In this document: positions 50,788 through 64,000 of the stretch, one piece after another
Numbering within the stretch: position 1 is the stretch's first letter
Layout of the letters: each line of letters starts with the position of its first letter
Assembly: GCA_016932095.1 (NCBI GenBank)
Contig: JAFGDN010000072.1
Location: forward strand, 1 to 64,000
Direction of reading: 5' to 3'
DNA: 64,000 bases
Source of the DNA: Sedimentisphaerales bacterium
Lineage (GTDB): Bacteria > Planctomycetota > Phycisphaerae > Sedimentisphaerales > Anaerobacaceae
Made by a program: the position numbers and the translations under genes
The notes under the pieces: generated by a model
Database searches by the model: none
Told to the model about the DNA's origin: nothing
The model's input: only the letters and a program-made list of their open reading frames with translations

Positions 50788-51639
50788 TTACACTTTCTGC
50801 TGTCCCTGTATGGTGCCCCTGCGTCTTCGAATAATCCGCTTGTTGCTAATCTTTCGCGGGCGCCTCGTTTTACCGCCCTTTGCCAATACACCGGTAGGCG
50901 AGCAGGGATGTCGTCCGCCGTTGCTTCTGCCTTCGCCCCCGCCCAATGGGTGCGAAACCGGGTTCTGGGCCTTGCCTCTTACGTGGCCTCTTCGACCCTT
51001 ATGCCTGGTCCTGCCGGCTTTTCCCCATACGATATTCTGGTAATCGGCGTTGCTCAGCCGGCCAACCGTCGCCCGGCATTCCTTGCGGACCATTCGCATT
51101 TCACCGCTCGGCAGAGCCACCGTTACCCAGTTGCCTTCTTTGGCGACAATCCTGGCTGCTGAGCCGGCCACGCGAACCAATACGCCGCCCTGGCCCGCCG
51201 TCATTTCTATATTGTGAACCTCAAGGCCGCCCGGTATTGCCTCTAACGGCATCGCGTTGCCCACCCTCGGCTCGCAGCTCTGGCCGCTTTCCACGTGGTC
51301 GCCCTGTCTTATGCCCTCGGGCGCCAATATATATCTTTTCTCGCCGTCGCTGTAGTGCAGCAGCGATATATAGCAATTGCGGTTCGGGTCATACTCGACC
51401 GAGGCAACTTTAGCGGGGATTCCGTCCTTGTCGCGTTTGAAGTCGATTAGGCGATAAATCCTGTTCGCCCCGCCGCCCCTGAAACGCACCATTGTCATCC
51501 CGGAATGATTCCTGCCGCCCGACTTTTTGATGCGATAACAAAGCGACTTTTCCCTGCGGTCGGTGGTTAAATCCGCAAAATCATTGACCGAGCTGTTTCT
51601 TCGTCCCGCGCTTGTCGGCTTGTAAATTTTTATACCCAT
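50788..51639 (-). CDS. rplB: 50S ribosomal protein L2
   Basis: 283 residues. KSGGRNHSGMTMVRFRGGG, the OB and SH3-like folds, and the C-terminal HPLGGGEGRSNGGRHPCSPTG with the conserved catalytic-region His are all present. It is one of the largest and most conserved 50S proteins, needed for peptidyl transfer and subunit joining. Confidence 0.98.
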   Translation of the reverse strand: MGIKIYKPTSAGRRNSSVNDFADLTTDRREKSLCYRIKKSGGRNHSGMTMVRFRGGGANRIYRLIDFKRDKDGIPAKVASVEYDPNRNCYISLLHYSDGEKRYILAPEGIRQGDHVESGQSCEPRVGNAMPLEAIPGGLEVHNIEMTAGQGGVLVRVAGSAARIVAKEGNWVTVALPSGEMRMVRKECRATVGRLSNADYQNIVWGKAGRTRHKGRRGHVRGKAQNPVSHPLGGGEGRSNGGRHPCSPTGVLAKGGKTRRPRKISNKRIIRRRRGTIQGQQKV

Positions 51640-51661
51640 AAAACACCTCTTACCCCGTTCC

Positions 51662-51940
51662 TTAGAACAGGTCTATGTGATAATCCTTCTCAAGATACAC
51701 CACGGCCTTTTTCCAGTTGGCCGTATATCCGAATACCCTGCCCTTGCGCCTGAGCTTGCCTTTCCTGTTGGCCGTGCGGACCGAGTTTACCCTCACGCTG
51801 TACAGCCGTTCGACGGCCCCTTTAATTTGCTGCTTGTTGGCGTGCTTGTTCACCTCGAACGAATACGCCCCGATTTTGCCCGCAAGGTGCGTTCCCTGCT
51901 CCGTTATCAATGGCCGAATTATAATATTATGGTCATCCAT
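51662..51940 (-). CDS. rplW: 50S ribosomal protein L23
   Basis: 92 residues from the ATG at 51940; the frame is open 53 codons upstream but overlaps rplD and lacks family sequence. IIRPLITEQGTHLAGKIGAY, FEVNKHANKQQIKGAVERLY and the GKLRRKGRVFGYTANWKKAV arm are the marks. It lies at the exit tunnel and docks trigger factor and SRP. Confidence 0.96.
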   Translation of the reverse strand: MDDHNIIIRPLITEQGTHLAGKIGAYSFEVNKHANKQQIKGAVERLYSVRVNSVRTANRKGKLRRKGRVFGYTANWKKAVVYLEKDYHIDLF

Positions 51941-51951
51941 TATGCCGTATT

Positions 51952-52587
51952 CTAATTTTCGCTTTCCTTTTCCCTGTTCATAAGCGCAACAAGCGCCTCT
52001 TTGGTAAACAACAGCTTGGCGTGCCTGCAAATGTCGCCCGCGTTCGATTCCGCCGCCGACAGCACGGCTATCTTGGGTATATTCCTCGCCGAGCGCCAAA
52101 GCATATCATCGTGCTCGTTTATCACCACAAGACAGCTTCTGTCAATCTTCAGGTTATCCAGTATGGCCGCGAAATCCTTTGTCTTTGGCCTCTCGAACTT
52201 CAATTCGTCGATGACGACCACGTTATTACTCAAAATCTTCGATAATATCGCCGAATCTCTCGCCAGGTGTCTTTGCTTTTTCGGCATCCTCCGGCTGAAA
52301 TCCCTCGGTATCTTCGCGAAAGTTACGCCGCCGCCGACTCGTTTGGCCGTCCTTATTGTGCCTGCTCTGGCGTTACCGGTATGCTTTTGAGCGTAGAGCT
52401 TGCGCGTTGAACCCTCGATCATCGACCTGTTTTTCGTCGCCGCTGTCCCGACGCGCTTGTTGGCGTGATACATTACTATCGCCTGCTTTAACAAAGCGAA
52501 CCTGACCCGCCCGCCGAACGCCGAAGTATCGACCTTCAAGGCCTCGATTTCCTTACCTTCCTTGTTGTAAACAGGCAAGCTAATCAT
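51952..52587 (-). CDS. rplD: 50S ribosomal protein L4
   Basis: 211 residues. The loop reaching into the tunnel is GSTRKLYAQKHTGNARAGTI; LSKILSNNVVVIDELKFERP and SAAESNAGDICRHAKLL are the C-terminal marks. In E. coli it binds the S10 leader to repress its own operon; the long leader before rpsJ here makes a similar loop possible. Confidence 0.97.
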   Translation of the reverse strand: MISLPVYNKEGKEIEALKVDTSAFGGRVRFALLKQAIVMYHANKRVGTAATKNRSMIEGSTRKLYAQKHTGNARAGTIRTAKRVGGGVTFAKIPRDFSRRMPKKQRHLARDSAILSKILSNNVVVIDELKFERPKTKDFAAILDNLKIDRSCLVVINEHDDMLWRSARNIPKIAVLSAAESNAGDICRHAKLLFTKEALVALMNREKESEN

Positions 52588-52600
52588 TTTTTATCCCTGC

Positions 52601-53248
52601 TTATCCTTTCAGCGAGCTGCGAACTATAACGTAACCGCCGGCGGCGCCGGGAACCGACCCTTTTACCACCAGCAGATTATTTTCAGTATCTATTGAAATG
52701 ATTTGATGTGTTTTTGCTGTTACCCTCTCCGCTCCCATATGCCCCCCCATTTTCTTGCCCTTCTTTATGTCGCCGCCGTGACCGCGGTCGGTTCCATAAC
52801 CCGCCTGTGAGCCCGGGGCGCGATGCTTGCGCTCTGTTCCGTGCGAGCCGGGCATTCCTCCGAAGTGGTATCGCTTCATCGGGCCGGCAAAGCCCTTGCC
52901 CTTGCTTGTCCCGATTACATCGACAACCTTCGTGTCCGCGAACACCGAGACGTTCAGTAAATCGCCCACATTGAACGCCGCCTCTGCGTCTTTGGTCAAA
53001 CGCATCTCCCTTATGAACTTCTTGGGCGTTGTTTTCGCCTTTTTTGCGTGCCCAACAGCGGCCCTGGTTCTGTGTGATTCCTTTACGTCGTCAAAACCGA
53101 GCTGCACCGCGTTATAGCCGTCGGCTTCTGCGCTCTTGACCTGCATAACGACGCAGGGACCGGCCTGTATGACCGTCACGGGCAACAGCCGTTCCTTGTC
53201 ATCGTAAACCTGCGTCATTCCAACTTTTCGACCTAAAAGCATCGCCAC
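52601..53248 (-). CDS. rplC: 50S ribosomal protein L3
   Basis: 215 residues. LLGRKVGMTQVYDDKERLLP, the GTSKGKGFAGPMKRYHFGG loop and GRKMGGHMG-like GKKMGGHMGAERVT are diagnostic. The Gln that HemK/PrmB methylates lies in the central loop region. It starts 50S assembly and lines the peptidyl-transferase region. Confidence 0.97.
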   Translation of the reverse strand: MAMLLGRKVGMTQVYDDKERLLPVTVIQAGPCVVMQVKSAEADGYNAVQLGFDDVKESHRTRAAVGHAKKAKTTPKKFIREMRLTKDAEAAFNVGDLLNVSVFADTKVVDVIGTSKGKGFAGPMKRYHFGGMPGSHGTERKHRAPGSQAGYGTDRGHGGDIKKGKKMGGHMGAERVTAKTHQIISIDTENNLLVVKGSVPGAAGGYVIVRSSLKG

Positions 53249-53288
53249 TTGTATATTCCTCTTGATTAGCCGGCTGACCTTACGCCGT

Positions 53289-53603
53289 TTATGCCTTAAT
53301 CTTTACAAAAACGCCCGCGGGCACCACTAACCTGTTCAAAACCTCTACGGTCCTCGCGTTGGCCTCGTGAATATCAATCAGCCGCTTATGCGTCCTAAGC
53401 TCGAACTGCTCGCGCGACTTTTTGTCAACATGCGGGCTTCGCAGCACTGTGTATCTTTCAATCCTGGTCGGCAACGGTATCGGCCCGCTGACACGGGCAT
53501 TCGTCCGCCTGGCATGTTCGACTATCTCTTTCGCCGAGGCGTCGAGAATCCTGTGGTCGTAGGCCTCCATTCTTATCTTTATTCTTTCCGTGTCACCTGC
53601 CAT
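53289..53603 (-). CDS. rpsJ: 30S ribosomal protein S10
   Basis: 104 residues. [40 protein letters not shown] and [15 protein letters not shown] are universal. It is part of the 30S head and, as NusE, of antitermination complexes. It opens the S10 operon, preceded by a ~415-base leader and a strong promoter. Confidence 0.98.
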   Translation of the reverse strand: MAGDTERIKIRMEAYDHRILDASAKEIVEHARRTNARVSGPIPLPTRIERYTVLRSPHVDKKSREQFELRTHKRLIDIHEANARTVEVLNRLVVPAGVFVKIKA

Positions 53604-54020
53604 ACTCTCACACCCAACTTCTTTATTTTGCCTGTTTTACCAAACCAAGAGCCGCAATCTGTAAATAACAAACAATCCCTGTCTCCTGCCCGGCGACAAA
53701 AACTCCCTTCTCGTCGTCGCACACAACCTTATCTTTTTTGGCAGGACAGGTATTGACCGGTTCCCGAATGTTATGCGCTAAGAACACCCGTTGACCAGTC
53801 GCCTTCCTTCAAGAATCGGGTCTTCAGTCGTGCAGTCAACGCCGTATAAACCTGCGCTGATTTTACGACCTTGCAGGGCTTATTGGCAGCACCTGCTTAC
53901 AACCCCATTATCACAACAAACCATCAATCAAACCGTCCCTGATGACCACGATTCAGACGTGCTACAGCCCAACTCGTCTATCGCAAAGCCAACCCTGGCG
54001 ATGCTCGCTACGGCTGAAAA
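53604..54020 (-). ncRNA. Long leader of the S10 operon with two closable stems
   Basis: From the likely start near 54020 to the rpsJ ATG, 417 bases carry no gene. Two hairpins can be drawn on the minus-strand RNA. Near the 5' end, CAGCC (54016-54012) pairs with GGCTG (53969-53965), with inner ATCGC/GCGAT. In the middle, CGTTGAC (53841-53835) pairs with GTCAACG (53795-53789). This fits a regulatory leader, but no known motif class was recognised and pairing was judged by eye. Confidence 0.45.
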
Positions 54021-54026
54021 ACCAGT

Positions 54027-54055
54027 AATCTAACAGACAATTTCCCTTCAGTCAA
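54027..54055 (-). promoter_or_regulatory. Strong sigma-70 promoter with UP-like element before rpsJ
   Basis: On the minus strand TTGACT (54055-54050), 17 bases and TAGATT (54032-54027). The bases upstream of the -35 (54056-54085) are runs of A and T on both strands, as in UP elements that bind alpha CTDs. It restarts transcription between fusA and rpsJ, where tuf is usually found. Confidence 0.75.
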
Positions 54056-54094
54056 CAAATTACAAAAAAATTTTAAAATTATTTCAAATTTTTT

Positions 54095-56173
54095 TCAAAC
54101 AATTATTTGCCCCGCTATCTGCTCAGGCACCCGTTCGTAGCTGCAGGGCTCCATCGTAAACGTGCCCCTGCCGGCCGTCGCGCTCCTTATTTCGCTCGAA
54201 TAGCCGAACATCTCCGATAGCGGCACTTTTGCGTCTATTACGCGGATTTTACCGTGAATACTGCTGCCGGTAATAAAACCCCTCTTTGCCAGCAAGCTGG
54301 CCTGGACCACCCCGAAACTCGCTTCCGGAACCTCAACCTGAATCCGCATCACCGGCTCTAACAGCACCGGCCCCGCCTTTTCGAGGACGTTTTTTATCGC
54401 AAGCCCCGCCGCCTGCTCGAACGCAATATCCGATGAATCCACGCTATGAAACGAGCCGCCGATTAACGTAACCTTGACCCCCATAACGGGGAAACCGGCC
54501 AGCACACCCGTGCAAAGCGAGTCCTTTACGCCCTTTTCAACCCCGCCGACGTATTCCCTCGGAACCTCGTCGCCGCCTGCCTCATTTACAAATTCAATTT
54601 CCCGGCTCCAGTTTCCATCCGTCGTCAACAACGGCTCAACCCGCAAAATAACATCCCCGTACTGCCCCCTGCCGCCGGTTTGTCTTATGAATTTTCCTTC
54701 TCCCTCCGCCGGCTTTGTTATCGCTTCTTTATAAGCAACGCGGGGCTTACCAACCCTGATATCCAGCCCTTTTTCTCGTATCAGCTTGTGCTGAAGGATT
54801 TCCAGGTGAAGCTCGCCCATACCGCTGATAACCAGCTGCCCGGTTTCATGGTCAACCTTCGATTCGAACGTCGGGTCTTCCCGCCTAAGGGCCGCAAGGG
54901 CGTCCGCCAGCTTGTTTTTCTCCGCCGCCGTCTTTGGCTCTATTGACATACTGATGACCGTCTGCGGGAAAGTTATCCTCTCAAGAAGCACCGGCTTCCT
55001 CGTGTCGCAAAGCGTATCACCCGTATAGGTATTTTTGGGCCCGACCACCGCGACAATATCGCCCGCCTTTGCCTCATCCAGAAGCTTGCGGTCGCTGGCG
55101 TGCATCTCGAATATCCGGGTAATGTTCTCTCGCTTGTCCTGCCTGGTGTTCAGGACCCTCGTTCCCGATTTCAATGTTCCCTGGTATATCCGTATGAAAT
55201 TCAGGTCGCCGTGCGATTCGCTGACAATCTTAAACGCCAGCGCAACGAAACCGGCGTCCGGGTCGCACTTGACGGTCACGTACTTATCCGGCTCGTCGGG
55301 CTTATGGGCCTCTATCGGGGGCCTGTCCAAAGGCGAAGGCAGATACGCCACAACCCCATCGAGAAGCTTCTGAATCCCGATATATTTCAGCGCCGAGCCG
55401 CAAAATACGGGATTAACCCTGTTGGCCAGCGTCCCTTTACGTATCGCCCTTTCGATGACCGCGATTTCAATCGGCTTATCGTGGACGTAATTGTCCATCA
55501 TTTCATCATCGAATTCGGCTGCGATTTCCAGCAAACTGTGCCTCGCCTGCCAGGCCGCCATTCGATGCTCGGCGGGTATCTCGACCTCGTCGAAACTTGC
55601 TCCCAGTTTTTCCTCGTCGAAGAATATCGCGTTCATTTTTATCAAATCTATCATCCCGGCGAAACTGTCTCCCGCGCCTATCGGAAGCTGCAAAACAAGC
55701 GGGTGAGCGGCAAGCTTCTCGCGGATACTTTCGACGCTCATTTCAAAATCGCCGCCGACCTTGTCCATCTTGTTTATAAAGCACAGGCACGGCACCCCGT
55801 ATTTCTGCCCCTGCCGCCATACCGTCTCGCTTTGCGCCTGCACGCCTTCGCTCCCGTCGAAAACAACTACCGCCCCATCCAGCACGCGAAGCGACCTTTC
55901 GACTTCCGCCGTAAAATCGATATGCCCCGGCGTGTCTATCAGGTTGATTTCGGCCTCCCGCCAGAAGAACTTGGTCGCCGCCGAGGTTATGGTAATGCCA
56001 CGTTTTTGCTCCTCTTCGAGATAGTCCATCACCGCGGTGCCGTCGTGAACTTCGCCCATTTTGTAGGTCTTTCCGGCATAGTAAAGTATCCGCTCCGACA
56101 CCGTCGTCTTGCCGGCGTCGATATGGGCGATTACCCCGATATTGCGTATTTTCTTCAAACCTTCGAGCGTCAT
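54095..56173 (-). CDS. fusA: Elongation factor G
   Basis: 692 residues, full length. G1 is AHIDAGKTT (16-24), G2 region RGITITSAATKFFW, G3 DTPGHIDF, G4 NKMDKVGGDF. Domains II-V follow, with the translocation loop in the VSGMGELHLEIL / GRGQYGDV part. It moves tRNAs and mRNA after peptide bond formation. Planctomycetes often carry a divergent (spd-type) EF-G; which subtype this is cannot be settled by eye. It lies after rpsG, the normal place, but no tuf follows. Only a weak ribosome site precedes the ATG. Confidence 0.95.
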   Translation of the reverse strand: MTLEGLKKIRNIGVIAHIDAGKTTVSERILYYAGKTYKMGEVHDGTAVMDYLEEEQKRGITITSAATKFFWREAEINLIDTPGHIDFTAEVERSLRVLDGAVVVFDGSEGVQAQSETVWRQGQKYGVPCLCFINKMDKVGGDFEMSVESIREKLAAHPLVLQLPIGAGDSFAGMIDLIKMNAIFFDEEKLGASFDEVEIPAEHRMAAWQARHSLLEIAAEFDDEMMDNYVHDKPIEIAVIERAIRKGTLANRVNPVFCGSALKYIGIQKLLDGVVAYLPSPLDRPPIEAHKPDEPDKYVTVKCDPDAGFVALAFKIVSESHGDLNFIRIYQGTLKSGTRVLNTRQDKRENITRIFEMHASDRKLLDEAKAGDIVAVVGPKNTYTGDTLCDTRKPVLLERITFPQTVISMSIEPKTAAEKNKLADALAALRREDPTFESKVDHETGQLVISGMGELHLEILQHKLIREKGLDIRVGKPRVAYKEAITKPAEGEGKFIRQTGGRGQYGDVILRVEPLLTTDGNWSREIEFVNEAGGDEVPREYVGGVEKGVKDSLCTGVLAGFPVMGVKVTLIGGSFHSVDSSDIAFEQAAGLAIKNVLEKAGPVLLEPVMRIQVEVPEASFGVVQASLLAKRGFITGSSIHGKIRVIDAKVPLSEMFGYSSEIRSATAGRGTFTMEPCSYERVPEQIAGQIIV

Positions 56174-56254
56174 AACACTGCTTCAATAAAAACAGGTATA
56201 AAAAAACTGCCGCGGTTTTGCCGGTTGGCGCCGCGGCAGTTAAATATCTTCTTT

Positions 56255-56728
56255 TTACCACGCAAAATGCGCGAATGCCTTGTTGGCTTCGGCCATTTTG
56301 TGCACGTTCTCCCTGGTCATCATAGCTCCGCCTTTGCCGTGATACGCCTCCATAAGCTCGGCCGCTAACCGTTCGGCCATCGACTTGCCCTTCACTTTCC
56401 TCGACGCCTCAAGAATCCACCGTATCGCAAGCGACTGCTGACGCTTTGAGTTTACCTGCATAGGCACCTGGTAGCTTGCCCCGCCGACGCGCTTGCTGCG
56501 GACTTCTATCATCGGCTTGACGTTGTTCAGGGCCGTCTCGAAAACCTCAATCGGCGGCGCTGCTTTTTCCTTGTCGGCTACTATGTCCATCGCCCCGTAA
56601 AATATCCCCTCTGCCACGCTTTTCTTGCCCTTAAGCATAATGCAGTTGATGAACTTGCTGGCCAGCTTACTGCTATATCTCGGGTCGGGCTTTAATTGCT
56701 GCTGCGATGCCGTTGTTTTTTTTGCCAT
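56255..56728 (-). CDS. rpsG: 30S ribosomal protein S7
   Basis: 157 residues. [46 protein letters not shown] and [25 protein letters not shown] are universal. It starts assembly of the 30S head and sits at the E site. It lies 82 bases before fusA. Confidence 0.98.
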   Translation of the reverse strand: MAKKTTASQQQLKPDPRYSSKLASKFINCIMLKGKKSVAEGIFYGAMDIVADKEKAAPPIEVFETALNNVKPMIEVRSKRVGGASYQVPMQVNSKRQQSLAIRWILEASRKVKGKSMAERLAAELMEAYHGKGGAMMTRENVHKMAEANKAFAHFAW

Positions 56729-56751
56729 TCTTTTATTTCCCGTTTACTCTT

Positions 56752-57123
56752 TTATTTTCCCATTTTTGCGCCGTATTTGCTTCTGCCGCGCTTGCGGTTG
56801 GCGACGCCCGCACAATCGAGAACGCCCCGAATAATGTGATAGCGAACGCCGGGCAAATCCCGGACCCTGCCGCCCCTTATCATCACCGTGCTGTGCTCCT
56901 GCAGATTATGGTCGATTCCGGGAATATAGGCCGTCACTTCCGTGCCGTTGGTAAGGCGCACACGGGCAATCTTGCGCAACGCTGAGTTGGGTTTCTTAGG
57001 CGTCATTGTCCTGACAATCAGGCACACGCCTCGTTTCTGCGGCGAGCCGCTGATATCGGAACGCCTCTTTCGCCCTTTCGACTTGGCCCTCGGTCTTCTT
57101 ACCAACTGATTAATTGTCGCCAT
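56752..57123 (-). CDS. rpsL: 30S ribosomal protein S12
   Basis: 123 residues. [39 protein letters not shown] with the decoding-site Lys, and [18 protein letters not shown] are all present. It monitors codon-anticodon pairing. The residues where streptomycin-resistance changes are known look wild type (KKPNS). It follows rpoC by 37 bases. Confidence 0.98.
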   Translation of the reverse strand: MATINQLVRRPRAKSKGRKRRSDISGSPQKRGVCLIVRTMTPKKPNSALRKIARVRLTNGTEVTAYIPGIDHNLQEHSTVMIRGGRVRDLPGVRYHIIRGVLDCAGVANRKRGRSKYGAKMGK

Positions 57124-57160
57124 TCTAATTTTGCTCCAACGTTCTGTAAATCCATCCGGG

Positions 57161-61468
<4,308 letters not shown>

Positions 61469-61497
61469 TTATTTTTGCTCCTATATCGACTCGCTAC

Positions 61498-64000
61498 TTA
61501 TAAAACAGTTGTTCCCAATCGTTTCTTTTCGAGCTGGATGTTCAGACCAAGCCCTCGTATCTCATTGCAAAGCACGTCAAACGAAAGCGGCGTTCCCGCC
61601 TCCAGCGAGTTCAGGCCCTTGACCATCGATTCGTATATCTTTGTCCGGCCCTCAACGTCGTCGCTTTTTACCGTCAGCATTTCCTGCAGCGTATAAGCCG
61701 CACCGTAGCCCTCCAGCGCCCAGACCTCCATTTCGCCGAACCTCTGTCCGCCGGTCCTCGCCTTGCCGCCAAGGGGCTGCTGCGTTATCAAACTGTACGG
61801 CCCCGTTGAACGGGCGTGAATCTTGTCGTCAACCAGATGATGAAGCTTCATTATGTAGATATAGCCAATCGTCGCCTGCTGGTCGAACGGTTCTCCCGTC
61901 CTGCCGTCATACATCTGCGTCTTGAGCGACTCAGGAACACACACAAACAGCTCGTCTGCCTGCGGCGGCTCATTGTTCTTTGATAACTCTTCCTTTCGAC
62001 GCATCAACTGCTTATTGGCCTCTTCGGTCAGTTTCAAAATGTCTTCTTCCTTGGCGCCGTCGAATACCGGCGTAATTGCGGTAAAGCCGAGCACTTTTGC
62101 CACCCATCCGAGGTGCGTCTCCAGAATCTGCCCGACGTTCATTCTGCTCGGAACGCCCAGCGGATTCAGCAGGATGTCAATCGGCGTGCCGTCCTCCAAA
62201 AACGGCATATCCTCTTCAGGCAATATTTTCGCAATGACCCCCTTGTTGCCGTGGCGGCCGGCGATTTTATCGCCAATCGACAGCGTCCGCTTGGTCGCCA
62301 CGTAAACTTTTACCATTTCTATCACGCCGCTGGGAAGCTCGTCGCCGTGTTTGAGCCGCTCGACTCGCCTTTTCTTTTCATCCTCAATCGCCCCTATTTT
62401 CTCAGTGAATTTCTCGACGAGCTTTTCGACCTTTTCACGCATCGCCGCGGGCTTGACCCACTTGATATCCCAGTTCTCGACCTGCTCTGAGATAACCTCG
62501 TCGTCTTCGCTGACGCCGGCCTTCTGTTTCGTTGAAGGGTCAACAATGTCAACCTCGAATTTCTCGGTTATAGCCGTAATCATCTGTTTGAATATCGCGC
62601 ACTGCTTTGCACGCATCTCTTTTTCGTATTCTTTTATCTGGGCGGCAAGCGCCTTTTTGCCTTCCTCGCCGCCTGTGCCCCGCCGCACAAACCGTTCGGT
62701 TTTTATCACAAACCCCTCGTAGCCGTTGGGCAACTCCAGAGAATCATTCTTTACGTCTTCCCCGGCCCTTCCGAATATGGCGTGCAGCAGCTTTTCCTCG
62801 GGGGTAAGCTCGGTCTTGCCCTTTGGCACGACCTTTCCGACGAGAATATCGCCCGGCTGGACCCGCGTGCCTTCCCTTACGATGCCATGCTCATCAAGGT
62901 TACGAAGCGCCTTTTCGCTGACGTTGGGGATATCACACGTAAATTCTTCCTTCCCCAAGGGCGTTTCGCGTATCTCGGCGTCAAATTCATTTATATGCAA
63001 GCTCGTAAAGCTGTCTTTCCTGACTAAGCGTTCGCTGACGATTATCGCGTCCTCAAAATTGAATCCCTCGTATGACATAAACGCCACAAGAAGGTTCCTG
63101 CCCAGCGCCAGCACGCCTTCATTGGTCCCGCCGCCGTCTGCCAGAACCTGTCCCTTTTCAACCTTCTGGTCCAGTTTGACAACCGGCTTCTGGTTGAGGC
63201 AGGTCCTCTCGTTCAATCCGAAATACTTCTCAAGCTTGTATTCATCCGTATGATTTATCACGATTCTTGTCGCGTCAACGTCGGTAACGACCCCCGCTTT
63301 CTGTGCACGGACAGTCATACTCGAATATCTTCCTGCCACCTCTTCCATTCCCGTCTGCACCACCGGCGCCTCGCTGGTCAACAGCGGCACCGCCTGCCTC
63401 TGCATATTCGAGCCCATAAGCGCCCTGTTGGCGTCGTCGTGTTCGAGGAACGGTATCAACGCCGCCGACAATCCCACGATTTGCTTTGGTGAGACGTCCA
63501 CGTAGGTAACTTCATCGGAGTTAACCTGGGCAAGCTCCCCGTGCTGCCTTGCCAATACCATTCCCTCCTTTATCTTGTCGGTCTCCGGATGAACGGTGCT
63601 CGGCGGGGCGAATATCGCCCTCATTTCCTCGTCGGCCCGAAGATATGCAACCTCGCCGGTTACCTTGCCCTTTTCGACTATGTAATATGGAGTCAATAAA
63701 AAGCCGTATTCATCAACCGTCGCGAATATAGCAAGCGAGCTTATAAGACCGATGTTGGTGCCTTCAGGCGTTTCCACCGGGCAAATCCGCCCGTAGTGGC
63801 TGATATGCACGTCGCGGACCTCGAAGCCCGCTCGCCTCCGGTTCAGCCCGCCGGGTCCCAGCGCCGACAATCGCCTTTCGTGCGTTAACTGGCTTAACGT
63901 ATTGGTCTGGTCAACTATCTGGCTCAGCTCACCTCGCCCGAAGAAAAAGTTTATGCTGCTCGATACGCTTTTTGAGTTGACCAAATCGGCTATCCTAAGC
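61498..64000 (-). CDS. rpoB: RNA polymerase beta subunit (5' end beyond window)
   Basis: The frame is open through the window edge (reading [20 protein letters not shown] at the edge), so the first ~490 residues of E. coli numbering are missing and 833 remain. The rifampicin region reads [19 protein letters not shown] then LSALGPGGL. Later marks are [45 protein letters not shown] and the C-terminal [20 protein letters not shown]. It forms half of the active cleft with RpoC. By gene order rplJ/rplL should lie just outside the window. Confidence 0.97.
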   Translation of the reverse strand, partial: LRIADLVNSKSVSSSINFFFGRGELSQIVDQTNTLSQLTHERRLSALGPGGLNRRRAGFEVRDVHISHYGRICPVETPEGTNIGLISSLAIFATVDEYGFLLTPYYIVEKGKVTGEVAYLRADEEMRAIFAPPSTVHPETDKIKEGMVLARQHGELAQVNSDEVTYVDVSPKQIVGLSAALIPFLEHDDANRALMGSNMQRQAVPLLTSEAPVVQTGMEEVAGRYSSMTVRAQKAGVVTDVDATRIVINHTDEYKLEKYFGLNERTCLNQKPVVKLDQKVEKGQVLADGGGTNEGVLALGRNLLVAFMSYEGFNFEDAIIVSERLVRKDSFTSLHINEFDAEIRETPLGKEEFTCDIPNVSEKALRNLDEHGIVREGTRVQPGDILVGKVVPKGKTELTPEEKLLHAIFGRAGEDVKNDSLELPNGYEGFVIKTERFVRRGTGGEEGKKALAAQIKEYEKEMRAKQCAIFKQMITAITEKFEVDIVDPSTKQKAGVSEDDEVISEQVENWDIKWVKPAAMREKVEKLVEKFTEKIGAIEDEKKRRVERLKHGDELPSGVIEMVKVYVATKRTLSIGDKIAGRHGNKGVIAKILPEEDMPFLEDGTPIDILLNPLGVPSRMNVGQILETHLGWVAKVLGFTAITPVFDGAKEEDILKLTEEANKQLMRRKEELSKNNEPPQADELFVCVPESLKTQMYDGRTGEPFDQQATIGYIYIMKLHHLVDDKIHARSTGPYSLITQQPLGGKARTGGQRFGEMEVWALEGYGAAYTLQEMLTVKSDDVEGRTKIYESMVKGLNSLEAGTPLSFDVLCNEIRGLGLNIQLEKKRLGTTVL

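Noticed and set aside
55100-56368. 422-residue open frame on the plus strand
   Set aside because: It lies entirely opposite fusA and rpsG, has no domain and arises from their codon use.
63984-64000. Apparent start of the beta-subunit frame at a TTG at 63984
   Set aside because: The frame is open upstream and reads conserved RpoB sequence (LRIAD); the gene continues past the window.

Overview
The window is a stretch of bacterial chromosome, most likely from a planctomycete of the Phycisphaerae type. The main clue is the set of secreted proteins. One ends in a paired dockerin-like tail with W-x-D-L and F-x-x-x-W patterns. Another carries the VYFGT...YYWRVDE Fn3-like module common in that group. 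The S10/spc gene order without tuf or rpmD fits, and so does the outer-membrane machinery (KDO transferase WaaA, lipoproteins). This assignment is inference from protein style, not from a marker-gene tree.

Layout. 1-7584 (minus): two exported beta-sandwich proteins, the first cut by the window edge. They share a duplicated C-terminal module of unknown function. 8112-15380 (plus): HU protein, cold-shock protein, HNH nuclease, CoaE, Rho, ValS and a bifunctional-nuclease-family protein. 15337-16802 (minus): LspA and a TPR lipoprotein. 16977-23160 (plus): GpmI, then a tight mutL-btuF-btuC-btuD-like cluster. 23186-27648 (minus): a small TrkA_C membrane protein, an enlarged signal peptidase I with a zinc ribbon, a FliA-type sigma factor, a FlgB-like protein and a MerR-like regulator. 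27983-33406 (plus): a GAF-GGDEF cyclase, a GH10-like protein lacking both catalytic Glu, a ComEA-like protein, an unknown protein, a lipoprotein and a homocysteine methyltransferase. 33403-36421 (minus): WaaA and a secreted protein with two DTGA aspartic-protease motifs.

37095-64000 (minus) is one long information-processing block, listed here in transcription order: rpoB (cut by the edge), rpoC, rpsL, rpsG, fusA, a 490-base gap with a strong promoter and long leader, rpsJ-rplC-rplD-rplW-rplB-rpsS-rplV-rpsC-rplP-rpmC-rpsQ-rplN-rplX-rplE-rpsN-rpsH-rplF-rplR-rpsE-rplO-secY-adk-map-infA-rpmJ-rpsM-rpsK-rpsD-rpoA-rplQ, a HIT-family gene and an initiator tRNA-fMet with a terminator. It encodes RNA polymerase core, most small and large subunit proteins, translocon, start-Met removal and initiation factor 1. 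L22 in this block is fused to an N-terminal XRE-like helix-turn-helix.

The other notable signal is a set of short, simple-sequence or palindromic repeats scattered through 8-34 kb. Several lie in frame inside housekeeping genes (valS, mutL, btuF-like, waaA, csp, a lipoprotein signal peptide). Two lie directly in front of start codons and appear to supply the ribosome binding site. I saw no CRISPR array, prophage, transposase or defence system.
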